Positions 34,132-43,466 of a stretch of 63,166 nt of DNA are shown in pieces. Within the stretch, counting starts at the first letter, position 1. The number at the start of each line of letters is the position of its first letter. The DNA is from a virus. The notes under the pieces are model-generated. The model made no database searches, was not told the origin of the DNA, and worked only from the letters and a program-made list of their open reading frames with translations. The position numbers and the translations under genes were made by a program. Location of the stretch: positions 1 to 63,166 of the IMG/VR virus record IMGVR_UViG_3300037191_001756. One strand, 5' to 3'.

Positions 34132-37100
34132 CTATCTTTTAGAAGGAATAAAATTAACTTTTAAATAGTTTAAAGTCAATTTTATATTAGTAAAGGTATT
34201 GAATTCTAACCTAATTCCCAAGTATTTGTCTCTAATAAGTTCTACTTCATTCCAATTTTTGTCAAAACTAACTACAGAAGCATTAAGTTCAGGTAAAAAG
34301 CTTGTTTCTTTGATGATAGTACTCTCATAATCTATAACATAATCTCTTATACTATTGACTTTCCAAATATTTTCTCCATAAGAAGCTTCTACTTCAGGTA
34401 AATTAGTTGTACCTGAATTAAAATAATTTTCTATTTCTTTTAAAACTATCTCTAATTCTCCTGAATATTGTTTTCTAGTATAAAAAGAAACTTTATCAAA
34501 AGTAATTTTTTTATTTTTAAATCCTTTTAAAGAATTATCATATTCTTCAGCTTTTGATACTATAGATAATTCTTCCCAAGTTACATTAGTAAGAGGGTTA
34601 GCTACTGCAATACAATCTACTATAAAAGATTGTTGTGAATTATAAAAAGTCAAGTAACTCCCTTTAATATTATGTTTCCATATTGAAGTAATTACACTAA
34701 AAGACAATCCTGTGACAGAAAATAAATCACTTCTAGTATTAAAGTAATAGTAAGGAATGTAAGAATGAAGTCCAACCCAACTCTGAGTTTTAAAAGAGTA
34801 AGATAATGTCCAAGGATTATTACCATACTTTGTAAGTAAAACTCTTTCAAATTCTCTATCATAAGCTGATATAAAACTTGAAGAACCTATTAATTCTTCT
34901 CTAAACTTAAAGTTCATTACTTTGTCAGTCAAAGGTTTTAAACTTTGTCCATCAAATTGATAGTATCTTCCTTCTCCTTTAGATAAAAAGAATGTTCCAT
35001 AAGGAGTTTTTATAGTTGCCCACTTATCTCCTATTTCAACTCCTGCTGACAAACCATCAGCATCCACTATTTTTCTACTAGGTATATTAAAGTAATCTCC
35101 TGTTCCTAAAAAAGATACTATTTCACTAGTTACTCTCTCTTGGAAATTTTGAGGTTGGTGCCATAATATTTTTTCTGTATGAATAAATATATTATTTTTC
35201 ATTACAAATAAATCAGTAATTTCTCCCCCTTCTCCTGATATATCTTTATAATTATTAGGCAAGAAAACTCTAAAATTATCAAAAGAGTCTTCACTAAAGC
35301 TTTGATTGGATTTCCAGATTCTATGAGGAAATTTCTCTATACAAGTACTACAGTAATCGTAAGTGTTTGAAATAGCAAAAAAAGCTTTTTGTCTTTCTCT
35401 TCTTTCATAGTCAGGGTTTATTTCATATAACTCAGCTCTACAAAAACCTAAGTAAGCTCTTCCTTGACTTTTATCTTGGTCAACTATGCTTACTTTGTCT
35501 AGTAAGTGTGAGTTAGCTATTTCTCTTACATGATTTAAACTAGGAGATGGTAGAAAATCACTAACAGCTAAGTTAGATTCAATTCTTAATCCCATATTAA
35601 TTTGGGACTCAAAAAATACATCCTTAAGTGTGTCCATAAACCACTGTATCTCGTCATCAGTAGTAGTACTTTCAGGAGGATTACTTGTTAGTACATCAAA
35701 CTCTGCTTGAATATCAGAATCTAATATGGTGTCTTTTAAACCTTCTTCATGCAAGTCAGTGTAAGCTCTTGCTATATTGGCTTGTTTAATCCCTGATGAT
35801 AACATAGAGATACCAAAACTAACAGCTGCAATACCTGGTGCTGCTGACAAACCTGCTGTAGCCACACTTAATAAAATTAGAGCAGCTCCTGCTATTATAG
35901 CATAGACTCCGAGTATGAATTTCCAAACTCCTTTCTTAAGTCTTCTTGTGTTAAGAATTCTAATGTCATAAAATACACTAGAAGAGTAAGACATAGAAGA
36001 TACAAAAGAGTCTCCTTTTTTAACTAACTTGGTGACTACGGCACCATTAGTAGCTTGCTCCATATTGCTATGGCACTTATAATAAGCTCTATTATCAAAA
36101 TCAGAGTATTGATTTACAACATCTCTAGTTAATAGTATGTAAGGATACTTGTTTCCAATTACATCATAGTCTACATCTTCATTTAAAACTACAAATCCTA
36201 CTTTATTATCTGAAGATAGATTAAAAACATCGGTTCCTGAGTCTAATTGATAAGACTCTAGAGTATCAAGATAAAATACTTCATCTACTGTTAAACTTAA
36301 AGCATTACTTTTAGTGAAAGATAAATTGTTTTCTCTTATTGCAGTGTGTAAAGTAAAACCATCTGAATCTCTAGACCTTCTTTTATGAACATCAGGATTG
36401 TAAGAAGTTCCTGCTTGAGCATCTTCTACTTTATTAGTTCTTAAGTAAGTGTCTCCAACTGTATAGTAGCCTTCATGTTTTATATTAAATCCTGTGTGTT
36501 TATTATTTTTAAACTTAAACTGAGGATTAATTAAAGCAAATACAGTTTTAGAATATATTGAATTATTAGAAGGAGATTTATCATTATTTAAGACATGATG
36601 AGCGTAGTACCCATCAGTGTTGTTTTCTATGACAGGAGTTAGAATAGCACTATCAATTATCACTTTGTCATATTCTGTTCTTTCTGCTTGAACTATGTAA
36701 TACCCAATTATTTTTTCTGTGTCAAATACTGTGGGAATTTCAATATTAGAAAAATCTAAGAAAGCCATATCAGTAAAATGACCTGAAGCAGTTTTTATGT
36801 ATAAGTCTGTATTAAATTCTGTTCTTGTAGGCAATCTGTGATGTCTTACATTTTCTCCTTCTAAAACATCCCCTTGAAAATCTAATGACCAATAATCTAC
36901 ACAATCTCCTTTATCATCATAGACTTTTGTAATTGTATTATCAGTACTCATGTTTGTAGAAGAAGTAGCACTTTTACCAGGAATATGGAATACAGGAGAT
37001 GTAAATCCTTTCTCAAATACATATACAATACCAAAAGCATATAGTTCTCCAAACTGATAACTAACTTCTGTAGTATGCACATTACTAGATTTGTATCCTC

Positions 37101-38214
37101 TTTCTGTAGCAGCAGTATCATCTCTTATAGAATCTATTTTCCTATTTTGAGTAGATAAGCTAACATTGATTTTAGAAGCATACTTTTGTAAGCTACCCCA
37201 ACTAGCACTTGGACCTTCTGTATTAGCTAGTAATAACATATTATCTACAGTATCAATATGTTTAGCTGAAGAAATATAATTAGTAAACTGTTGTACTTCA
37301 GCAAGACTGCCTTCAAACAATTTACTGTCATCAGAATACACATGGATATTCTGAGTAGTTTTAATATAGTCTGTATAAGATACTTCATTTATTAAACCTA
37401 TTCCTGTGTTAGCTTTTATAACAGCTACTCTGTAATAAGGGAATGTAGTGTCTAATTCATTTATTTTTAACTCTATAGATTTATTAGTATCTATAGAAGT
37501 ATGGTAGAAACTACTTTTAGAAGTAGACCCTCCAATGTTTTCGTAAGAAGAGTATTGGTCATCATTATAAATATTTATAGTATCACTTACTAAAAAGAAT
37601 TCTAAAGAATTGAAATCTTCATCTATATACTGAATAGCAAAATTATAACTACCAGGAGATAATGAGCCACCTGAAGCTTCTCTTACATAATCAAAATTAG
37701 CTTTACTATTTCCAATTTGAAATAAACTTAATTTATCTATTCTAAAAGAGCTACTTACAAAATAATCAGATATAGAGTCTATGTTAATTCTTCTAGGTTC
37801 ATTTAATCCATCTGTAAAATAAACAGTTCTTTCACAACCTTTTCTAAGCCTGTAAACTGAATCTATTTTATAATTAGAATTAAAACCTAAAGCTTCATTT
37901 ATTAAAACAGTATTAGTTTTTCCATTAAATATAGAAATTATATCTTTTCCTGATACATCATTGGAGATAAATAGTAATACATTATCTTCATCAATGTTCT
38001 GTGAACCAATCACAGTATATGCGTAATCTTCTTCTACACCTAAATTTAAATCAGATATTAAAACATTACCTCTTTCTGTAGTTAAAGAACCTAATTCTCC
38101 ATTATCTTCTTCTACTACAGCATTTACAGCAAACCTATAAGTATTCTTAGGTTGCTCTTCAAAAGAGGTATTCAAACTAATACCACCTATAGGTTTAACT
38201 ATAACTTCTTTCAT
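34132..38214 (-). CDS. Muzzle-type tail protein (Crassvirales stabilization protein), 1360 aa
   Basis: The N-terminus KPIGGISLNTSFEEQPKNTY followed by RFAVNAVVEEDNGELGSLTTERGN is the hallmark start of the crAss-like muzzle/stabilization protein, which caps the distal end of the short tail and holds cargo before DNA ejection. Conserved later phrases include YCSTCIEKFPHRIWKSNQS, then ITDLFVMKNNIFIHTEKILW and KWATIKTPYGTFFLSKGEGR. A long hydrophobic Gly/Ala segment (VYAIIAGAALILLSVATAGL) near residues 770-800 could insert into a membrane or form a helical hairpin. It lies between the ring/fibre genes and the cargo genes, as expected. Family confident. Confidence 0.85.
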   Translation of the reverse strand: MKEVIVKPIGGISLNTSFEEQPKNTYRFAVNAVVEEDNGELGSLTTERGNVLISDLNLGVEEDYAYTVIGSQNIDEDNVLLFISNDVSGKDIISIFNGKTNTVLINEALGFNSNYKIDSVYRLRKGCERTVYFTDGLNEPRRINIDSISDYFVSSSFRIDKLSLFQIGNSKANFDYVREASGGSLSPGSYNFAIQYIDEDFNSLEFFLVSDTINIYNDDQYSSYENIGGSTSKSSFYHTSIDTNKSIELKINELDTTFPYYRVAVIKANTGIGLINEVSYTDYIKTTQNIHVYSDDSKLFEGSLAEVQQFTNYISSAKHIDTVDNMLLLANTEGPSASWGSLQKYASKINVSLSTQNRKIDSIRDDTAATERGYKSSNVHTTEVSYQFGELYAFGIVYVFEKGFTSPVFHIPGKSATSSTNMSTDNTITKVYDDKGDCVDYWSLDFQGDVLEGENVRHHRLPTRTEFNTDLYIKTASGHFTDMAFLDFSNIEIPTVFDTEKIIGYYIVQAERTEYDKVIIDSAILTPVIENNTDGYYAHHVLNNDKSPSNNSIYSKTVFALINPQFKFKNNKHTGFNIKHEGYYTVGDTYLRTNKVEDAQAGTSYNPDVHKRRSRDSDGFTLHTAIRENNLSFTKSNALSLTVDEVFYLDTLESYQLDSGTDVFNLSSDNKVGFVVLNEDVDYDVIGNKYPYILLTRDVVNQYSDFDNRAYYKCHSNMEQATNGAVVTKLVKKGDSFVSSMSYSSSVFYDIRILNTRRLKKGVWKFILGVYAIIAGAALILLSVATAGLSAAPGIAAVSFGISMLSSGIKQANIARAYTDLHEEGLKDTILDSDIQAEFDVLTSNPPESTTTDDEIQWFMDTLKDVFFESQINMGLRIESNLAVSDFLPSPSLNHVREIANSHLLDKVSIVDQDKSQGRAYLGFCRAELYEINPDYERRERQKAFFAISNTYDYCSTCIEKFPHRIWKSNQSFSEDSFDNFRVFLPNNYKDISGEGGEITDLFVMKNNIFIHTEKILWHQPQNFQERVTSEIVSFLGTGDYFNIPSRKIVDADGLSAGVEIGDKWATIKTPYGTFFLSKGEGRYYQFDGQSLKPLTDKVMNFKFREELIGSSSFISAYDREFERVLLTKYGNNPWTLSYSFKTQSWVGLHSYIPYYYFNTRSDLFSVTGLSFSVITSIWKHNIKGSYLTFYNSQQSFIVDCIAVANPLTNVTWEELSIVSKAEEYDNSLKGFKNKKITFDKVSFYTRKQYSGELEIVLKEIENYFNSGTTNLPEVEASYGENIWKVNSIRDYVIDYESTIIKETSFLPELNASVVSFDKNWNEVELIRDKYLGIRLEFNTFTNIKLTLNYLKVNFIPSKR

Positions 38215-38216
38215 TA

Positions 38217-39275
38217 TTATATTTTTACCATTTCTATAGTCATTGCTAAATTATTTACATTACCTGTAATTGTAGTAGCTTCAAATTTTAAAAATTGATG
38301 ATTAGCACTGTTTATACTGTAGAAAAGGCTAGTACTAGCTGTACCAGAAGCAGCATTTAAAGTCGTAGAACCTATCACATTGTTTGCTCTGTCTTTAATC
38401 GTAATTAAAACTGTCCCAACTCCTACATCACAACATTGTATAAATTCATATATTTGATGAGTATTTCCAAAAGTTGTAAATGAAAGAGCCATAGACCCTA
38501 CAATGTCACCATTATTAGCAGATGTTAAAGCATTACTAAACACAGACACAGGTAGGTATTTTCTAGGCTCAGGTTTATCCAACAAATACAATTTACTGTC
38601 TCCTGTAAAATACCAAGCATAAGTATAGTCAGTAGTTAATGTAGTTGTACCATTAAAATAAATTACTCTGTTCTTTATACTACCTTGTACTGCGGCTGAC
38701 AATCCCACTAAATGATTTCTTATTTCTGTATTAGTAGGGTGCCCTGTAATACCAGGTGTAAAAACTGATGAATTTACAAAATAAGCTGAAGTATAAGTAT
38801 GTGTTACAGAGCCATCATTTGTAACATTTAAAGCTCTAGGAATTTCAACTCCAGGATGTATGATTGGTAAAGTAGTACTACTAATACCCATTCTGTACTT
38901 ATTATTAGTAGAGTACATTGTAGCTTGACCAGTGTTACCAACACCTATAGAAGCATACGATGAAGCTGCATTATTTTGTAGCTCCGCATAAGCTGCTGTA
39001 GTTTGTAATTTACTATGGGAACCTCCAATAGTACCACTAATAATCTTATTAGATAGGATACCATGAAGAACAATTTCAGCAGCATTACTAAGATTTAAGT
39101 TTTTAGTACCCATATCTACAGTTCTATCAGCAATTGCAGCATTTAATGTCCCTTCAGTAATATTAACTGGGTCTACGTCAGGAGCTTCTGCTCCTTCTAA
39201 TAGTTTAACTCTTTTTAAAAGTTTAGCTCCTAAATGGTCAACTTTTTTGTCTACTCTTTCTATGTCTTTAAACAT
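38217..39275 (-). CDS. Tail spike/fibre-like protein, 352 aa
   Basis: The N-terminus is a charged coiled coil (FKDIERVDKKVDHLGAKLLK), suited to trimerisation or anchoring. The remainder is Ser/Thr/Asn/Gly-rich beta sequence: a middle region with NAASSYASIGVGNTGQATMY, as in beta-helix or decoration regions of phage spikes, and a C-terminal jelly-roll-like part (FIQCCDVGVGTVLITIKDRA). It lies directly upstream of the muzzle gene in transcription order and could attach to the tail tip or collar. No enzymatic motif was recognised. A receptor-binding or decoration role is inferred from composition and place. Confidence 0.6.
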   Translation of the reverse strand: MFKDIERVDKKVDHLGAKLLKRVKLLEGAEAPDVDPVNITEGTLNAAIADRTVDMGTKNLNLSNAAEIVLHGILSNKIISGTIGGSHSKLQTTAAYAELQNNAASSYASIGVGNTGQATMYSTNNKYRMGISSTTLPIIHPGVEIPRALNVTNDGSVTHTYTSAYFVNSSVFTPGITGHPTNTEIRNHLVGLSAAVQGSIKNRVIYFNGTTTLTTDYTYAWYFTGDSKLYLLDKPEPRKYLPVSVFSNALTSANNGDIVGSMALSFTTFGNTHQIYEFIQCCDVGVGTVLITIKDRANNVIGSTTLNAASGTASTSLFYSINSANHQFLKFEATTITGNVNNLAMTIEMVKI

Positions 39276-39287
39276 TGTTCTTTGTTT

Positions 39288-40241
39288 TTAATTAGTTAAA
39301 TTTTCATTAAGTATATAAGAAGCACTAGCTTCTTTCGATAAGTCACTAAACATGTCTCCAAATACTTTTAAACTTGGTAACATTTTATAAGTGTTTTGAT
39401 AGATATTATCCATAGTAGCTAAGTCAGGCATCATAGCATCATTTTTAGCTTGTTTACAATACTTTAACCATCTGGCTTCAAATCTATCATTAAGTGATAC
39501 AGAACCCTGTACTCCTCTTAGCATTTGTACTTCAGCGTGTTTCCACAGTAAGTAGTATTGTATAGCTGATAGATGACTTTGATTGTCAATTACCATAGGT
39601 ACCTCTCCTGAATTAAAATCTTCTAAGTAAGAAACTGCTACTACACCTTCTTCAAAAGTGAATCTAAATTCTCTATTGTGCAAGATAGTGTATTCATAGC
39701 TAGAAGTAGAATATAATTCTTTCCAATTTTGTTCTTTACATACATTACTTTTAAATAATGTGTTAGTAGAAGCTCTGATTGGAACAAATCTTTTACCACT
39801 ATTGTAAGAGACTGAATTAGTCCATTGATTATAAGTTATTGGAAAAGGATTGTAGTAAGGACTGGGTCTATAAAAAGCTACAGGAACTTCACACAAAGGA
39901 CTTCCATCACAAGCTAATAATACTCCTTCGTCTACATTACAATCAGCTACAGTAGTTGTTGTTGATACAGTAGGTATTACTTCTGCTGTTTTACAAAATA
40001 ATTCAGTAGGAGATTCATCTCTGGCTACTTGTAATAAAGATTTAAAATACTTAGGTAATGGAGCTTGATAATTCTTGACTTCTAAAAATATCAAAGTTTG
40101 TTTTAATACAGTTGGAGTACTTAAAAAGTTATTAGCTTCTCCAATCCATTCATATATATCATCTACATTGATATCACCTGTTCCTACAGTTCTCATAAAA
40201 GAACTTATTACCCTATCTGATTTTATTAAATTATAACTCAT
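39288..40241 (-). CDS. Probable tail ring/connector protein of Crassvirales, 317 aa
   Basis: The N-terminus (SDRVISSFMRTVGTGDINVD, then WIGEANNFLSTPTVL) resembles ring proteins of crAss-like phages that stack below the portal and carry the muzzle. The middle part has a Thr- and Cys-containing region (TTTVADCNVDEGVLLACDGS), and the C-terminal half is helical (LWKHAEVQMLRGVQGSVSLN). The four-base overlap with the upstream IHF-like gene and the order IHF-like, ring, muzzle match known genomes. The exact ring number cannot be assigned from sequence alone. Confidence 0.65.
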   Translation of the reverse strand: MSYNLIKSDRVISSFMRTVGTGDINVDDIYEWIGEANNFLSTPTVLKQTLIFLEVKNYQAPLPKYFKSLLQVARDESPTELFCKTAEVIPTVSTTTTVADCNVDEGVLLACDGSPLCEVPVAFYRPSPYYNPFPITYNQWTNSVSYNSGKRFVPIRASTNTLFKSNVCKEQNWKELYSTSSYEYTILHNREFRFTFEEGVVAVSYLEDFNSGEVPMVIDNQSHLSAIQYYLLWKHAEVQMLRGVQGSVSLNDRFEARWLKYCKQAKNDAMMPDLATMDNIYQNTYKMLPSLKVFGDMFSDLSKEASASYILNENLTN

Positions 40242-40798
40242 AGTTTTAAACCTTTTCTTATTAACTCTGCAAACCTAGCTTTAAAAATATAATCTGATAA
40301 AGAAAAATGATAAAAACTAGAGTTTTTGACAGCTCCCCTAGGTTTTCTCCAACTTACTCTATAAGACTTATATTCACTGTGTTCATTGGTATAAAATATT
40401 CTCGTCTTCTTTTCTTTTTCTTCAGGGTGTTCAGCCCATAATTTTTTAGTTCTTTGCCAATCAACAGGAGCCACTACATTACCATTAGCATTAGGTTCAA
40501 AAGAAGTTAATTTACTTTTGATTCTCAAACCACCTAATTTAAATGGCATTTTTATAGTATAGCCTTCCATCAAAAGTTCATAAATTAATATTACAAGTTC
40601 TTTGATTATAATAGCATAATTCTTCTTAGTTATCCTACTGTTTAATGGTACAGACTTTTTGTGTAACATATAAGCATCCTCAGTAGTATATGTCTTTTTA
40701 TCAGGTAATTCATCAAAGTTTACTTTAATGTTTTTTACCCCTACTGTCCAATCTATTTTAGGGTATTTTTTAATCCCTCTTTGATGTTCTGTAGCCAT
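40238..40798 (-). CDS. IHF/HU-like subunit of Crassvirales type, 186 aa
   Basis: The core SRITKKNYAIIIKELVILIY, followed by LLMEGYTIKMPFKLGGLRIK, resembles the helix-turn-beta layout of HU/IHF proteins: paired helices, then a G-x-x-V-x-l-P-x-x-G-x-F/L turn. Crassvirales genomes encode such IHF-like subunits among their tail genes. The chain is twice the length of bacterial HU, with a basic C-terminal extension (KKTRIFYTNEHSEYKSYRVS). It may bind DNA during packaging or act as a structural adaptor. It overlaps both neighbours by one to four bases, indicating coupled translation. The fold call is moderate. Confidence 0.55.
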   Translation of the reverse strand: MATEHQRGIKKYPKIDWTVGVKNIKVNFDELPDKKTYTTEDAYMLHKKSVPLNSRITKKNYAIIIKELVILIYELLMEGYTIKMPFKLGGLRIKSKLTSFEPNANGNVVAPVDWQRTKKLWAEHPEEKEKKTRIFYTNEHSEYKSYRVSWRKPRGAVKNSSFYHFSLSDYIFKARFAELIRKGLKL

Positions 40799-41493
40799 TA
40801 TTTTGATTGTTGAGTCAGAGAATCTTGATTATTATTAGTTAAATCTTCTCTCATTTGAGAAAACTCTTTAACCAACTCTTGATTAGTTAATCCAATCATT
40901 GGCTCAATTAGTGACTCTTGTATTTTAAATTCTGTATCTAAATAAGAAATACAACTTTCACAATCTACACAATCTACTTCACAATCACTAGCCACAGGTT
41001 CTAAAAAATTAGAAAGTATTACTTTTATAGTAATGTAACTTGGTAAATTATTTCCATAAAGATATAGATAACCACCTTCGTATATAGCTTTATCAGTTCC
41101 TGAAAACCTATTTCCTGAACTAAATTTATATTCTATGGTTGTTGTTAAACTAAATACTCTTCTTTTATCTAAAGAAGTAACATACTCTATTTTAATATCA
41201 TTTCTACCTTTAAATAATTTAGGTAGTTTACTTTCTGTTCTGTATACTTTACAACCAAGAGAAGGCAAACAAGGACAATCATAAGGTAATTGAGGACTTA
41301 CTTTTATACACTCTAATATAGAGAAATCATCTTCCCCAAAAGAGTTTTTCTTTTGTTCATTCTGCTTATATAGTAAAGCTCTTACAGATATTAACTTATT
41401 AAATATATGTCTGTTAGATAATCTACTATCATCAGATTTTACTCCTTTAGAGTACAAACCTTGTACTCTTTGTATTATTTCTCTTATTGTCAT
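40798..41493 (-). CDS. Probable tail ring/adaptor protein, 231 aa
   Basis: The start MTIREIIQRVQGLYSKGVKS, continuing DDSRLSNRHIFNKLISVRAL, is a pattern recognised in crAss-like ring or adaptor proteins. The rest is beta-rich and unusually cysteine-rich: CPCLPSLGC near residues 74-82 and DCEVDCVDCESC near 172-183. These clusters could form disulphides in the particle or bind metal. It sits between the PD-(D/E)XK nuclease gene and the IHF-like gene with short overlaps. The function is inferred from gene order and start sequence. Confidence 0.6.
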   Translation of the reverse strand: MTIREIIQRVQGLYSKGVKSDDSRLSNRHIFNKLISVRALLYKQNEQKKNSFGEDDFSILECIKVSPQLPYDCPCLPSLGCKVYRTESKLPKLFKGRNDIKIEYVTSLDKRRVFSLTTTIEYKFSSGNRFSGTDKAIYEGGYLYLYGNNLPSYITIKVILSNFLEPVASDCEVDCVDCESCISYLDTEFKIQESLIEPMIGLTNQELVKEFSQMREDLTNNNQDSLTQQSK

Positions 41494-42263
41494 TGTACAT
41501 TATTAAATACTCTTTCTAAAGATTTAAGACTTTCTTTTTTATACTCAGGAATTTTATACATTTGATAATTTCCATTTCTTCTCAACCAAATTAATACCAT
41601 ACCTTCTATATCAATTCCTACTACTTGTTCTAACATAATTTTATACATATTCAATTGAATTATATAATGAGAAAAAGCTTCATCTTTTAAGAAATCCCAT
41701 TCTCCTAACATATTTTTTTCAAAATGATTAAAGATGTTTTTATTAGTTTTATAATCTCCTAAAATTAATTTGTCAGTCTTTTCATTATATAAAAGTATAT
41801 CTCCTGTGCCACCAAACATATATTTAAAATGAAACATAGTTTGCTCCATAATTAAAGGGTGTATGTGAGAAGGCATTTCATCCCACCATTTTTTACAAGA
41901 TTCTTCTTGCTTATTACTTGGAATTAAACTTCTATCAAAAGGATACAATTCTCCAAATATATGAGTATTAGTACCTCCTCCTTTTCCATTTATACCTTCA
42001 GTAGAAATAGTGTTTAATACACTCCACTCTTCAAGATAATCTTCTTTAGACATGATACCAAGAGATTGCTCACTCTTTTTTATTGCTTGAGCTTCAGTGT
42101 CAAAAGGTTCATAAAAGTTTTTTATAACACCACTAGTAGATGTGTTTAATTCTTCACCTTTAACATAGTATTTGTGTATAGAGTCTTTAAAACTTAAATC
42201 TTTAAAAGCTTTTTCTAGTAAAGATTTAAGTTCGTTAATTCTGTTTTTTACTTCATTTTTCAT
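41490..42263 (-). CDS. PD-(D/E)XK nuclease (Cas4/exonuclease-like), 257 aa
   Basis: The catalytic pattern is readable in the middle: GGTGDILLYNEKTDKLILGD followed by YKTNK gives the D...(D)xK signature, with G-D-I and D-Y-K. Upstream E-Q-T-M-F-H (EQTMFHFKYMF) supplies the expected preceding acidic helix, and Q-L-N-M-Y (IIQLNMYKIML) the typical QxxxY motif. Such nucleases are conserved beside the tail genes of crAss-like phages and probably act on phage DNA in replication, recombination or packaging. The start codon is closely preceded by an inverted repeat (42262-42292), so translation may be controlled. Confidence 0.8.
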   Translation of the reverse strand: MKNEVKNRINELKSLLEKAFKDLSFKDSIHKYYVKGEELNTSTSGVIKNFYEPFDTEAQAIKKSEQSLGIMSKEDYLEEWSVLNTISTEGINGKGGGTNTHIFGELYPFDRSLIPSNKQEESCKKWWDEMPSHIHPLIMEQTMFHFKYMFGGTGDILLYNEKTDKLILGDYKTNKNIFNHFEKNMLGEWDFLKDEAFSHYIIQLNMYKIMLEQVVGIDIEGMVLIWLRRNGNYQMYKIPEYKKESLKSLERVFNNVQ

Positions 42264-42292
42264 ACCCTAAAGATAGTAAATTATTAGGGTAT
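42262..42292 (-). promoter_or_regulatory. Inverted repeat abutting the nuclease start codon
   Basis: ATACCCTAA (42262-42270) and TTAGGGTAT (42284-42292) form a nine-base-pair stem with a 13-base loop. On the - strand the hairpin includes the first bases of the ATG of the nuclease gene. No U-tract follows, so it looks more like a translation control or processing site than a terminator. Confidence 0.5.
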
Positions 42293-42295
42293 TTC

Positions 42296-42688
42296 TTAAT
42301 TTTCATCTTCCTCAATAGCATTTTTTGTATGATTAAAATCTATTTTATTTAGAATCCAAACTATTAGTTTTCCTAGTTTTGTAAGTGTGTGTTTTAACTC
42401 ATTCTTACCAAGTACACTACTAATAGTTTCATCAGGGTTTCCGAATAAATGCTCTGATTTAATATTTATTAACGTCACATTAAATAACTCTTGACATAAA
42501 ACATTACCAAATTGGTCTAAACTGTATGCTAAGTTTTTAATAAATACCCCATAATAATGTAGTATGCTTTTTTTCTTGTATAAGAAAATTCCTATAAAGA
42601 AAACTAGACATGTGGAAGGAAGTATTAAAATTACTAAAAGTAATACAGCTGTTATCAATAGTAATATACTAATTAATAGTTTTCTCAT
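42296..42688 (-). CDS. Two-helix membrane protein, 130 aa
   Basis: The start is set at ATG 42688 (MRKLLISILLLITAV); the frame extends to 42736 but that part overlaps the cupin gene end and is unlikely. Two hydrophobic helices at residues about 4-27 and 29-46 (TCLVFFIGIFLY) precede a soluble domain containing FGNPDETISSVLGKNELKHT and a C-terminal WILNKIDFNHTKNAIEEDEN. This pattern is common in small Bacteroidota and Proteobacteria phage proteins beside lysis genes. A membrane role is clear; whether it is a holin, antiholin or other factor is not. Confidence 0.75.
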   Translation of the reverse strand: MRKLLISILLLITAVLLLVILILPSTCLVFFIGIFLYKKKSILHYYGVFIKNLAYSLDQFGNVLCQELFNVTLINIKSEHLFGNPDETISSVLGKNELKHTLTKLGKLIVWILNKIDFNHTKNAIEEDEN

Positions 42689-42690
42689 AG

Positions 42691-43134
42691 TTATAGTATA
42701 AAAGCTCCCTCCCAACCATTCATTGGGGGGCACCAAGTTATCTCAATTAAACAGTAATCAAGATTATCATTTTTAAAATGGCATATATGAGGTAAACCTT
42801 TTCTTATAGTTAAAGTTTCATTTTTATTTAAAACTTTAGTATATTCAGGAGTTATCACAGTTATAGTACCTTCTCTGACAAGAATAGTTTCACTATTATT
42901 TTCATGGAAATGAGCTTCAAAAATACGACCTGCTTTAGCTTTAAATAAACAAGCAGAAACTTTAAGTTCTTTTTCAAGTACAGGAAGTCTAATCCACTCA
43001 TCATCTGTATTATTAAAACTAGACCAAACTAAAGGGATTTCAGGTATTACTACAGATTTTAATTTTTTTATCCCCAGTTTATTAATCCAATTAATACTTG
43101 ATAAAATCTTACGTACTTTACTTGTGTGACTCAT
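42691..43134 (-). CDS. Cupin-fold protein, 147 aa
   Basis: Residues about 70-130 form a cupin barrel: GRIFEAHFHENNSETILVRE, TITVITPEYTKVLNKNETLT and IRKGLPHICHF carry the H-x-H-x(n)-E and later G-x-P-H-x-x-H motifs of the two cupin metal-binding blocks. Metal-binding His and Glu residues appear intact. Cupins have varied activities; no substrate can be named. It lies between a holin-like gene and a two-helix membrane gene, an uncommon setting for a cupin. A role in cell-surface sugar chemistry or in modifying the fibre is possible but unsupported. Confidence 0.8.
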   Translation of the reverse strand: MSHTSKVRKILSSINWINKLGIKKLKSVVIPEIPLVWSSFNNTDDEWIRLPVLEKELKVSACLFKAKAGRIFEAHFHENNSETILVREGTITVITPEYTKVLNKNETLTIRKGLPHICHFKNDNLDYCLIEITWCPPMNGWEGAFIL

Positions 43135-43139
43135 AACTA

Positions 43140-43466
43140 CTACTTTATAATTTTTTCTAAGTTATTTAGTGTTGAAATTATAGGGTTATTTACTAAGTCT
43201 AAAGTTTTACGAACTAGTAAGTTAGTATCTTTTAAAGTATTGTTTAAATCTTTTGTTCCTTCTGCAAATACCTGTAAAGATTTTAAATGCTCTTTTTCAT
43301 TCTCAGCTCTTTTATTATTTGCATCAATGTACAACTTAAATAAAATACCTATTACTGAAGTTAAAGTAGCTCCTATTGTAATAACTACTCCCCACAGTAA
43401 AGAGAATACTTCTTTTTGATTTTGTAGTAATTCTAGAGTTAATTTAGATGTTGCTAATTCATTCAT
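43140..43466 (-). CDS. Holin-like single-helix membrane protein, 108 aa
   Basis: One central membrane helix (FSLLWGVVITIGATLTSVIG, about residues 21-42) is preceded by a short helical N-terminus. A charged coiled-coil tail (KRAENEKEHLKSLQVFAEGT) follows. The layout resembles XhlA-type or other small holin-associated proteins. It begins inside the end of the upstream gene (eight-base overlap) and is followed by the cupin and the two-helix membrane protein, which together look like a lysis-associated set. No endolysin gene was recognised nearby, so the assignment is tentative. Confidence 0.55.
   Translation of the reverse strand: MNELATSKLTLELLQNQKEVFSLLWGVVITIGATLTSVIGILFKLYIDANNKRAENEKEHLKSLQVFAEGTKDLNNTLKDTNLLVRKTLDLVNNPIISTLNNLEKIIK

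Noticed and set aside
42689-42736. Longer start for the two-helix membrane protein (ATG 42736)
   Set aside because: The extra residues are the cupin gene's 3' end read in another frame; ATG 42688 starts just before the first membrane helix.
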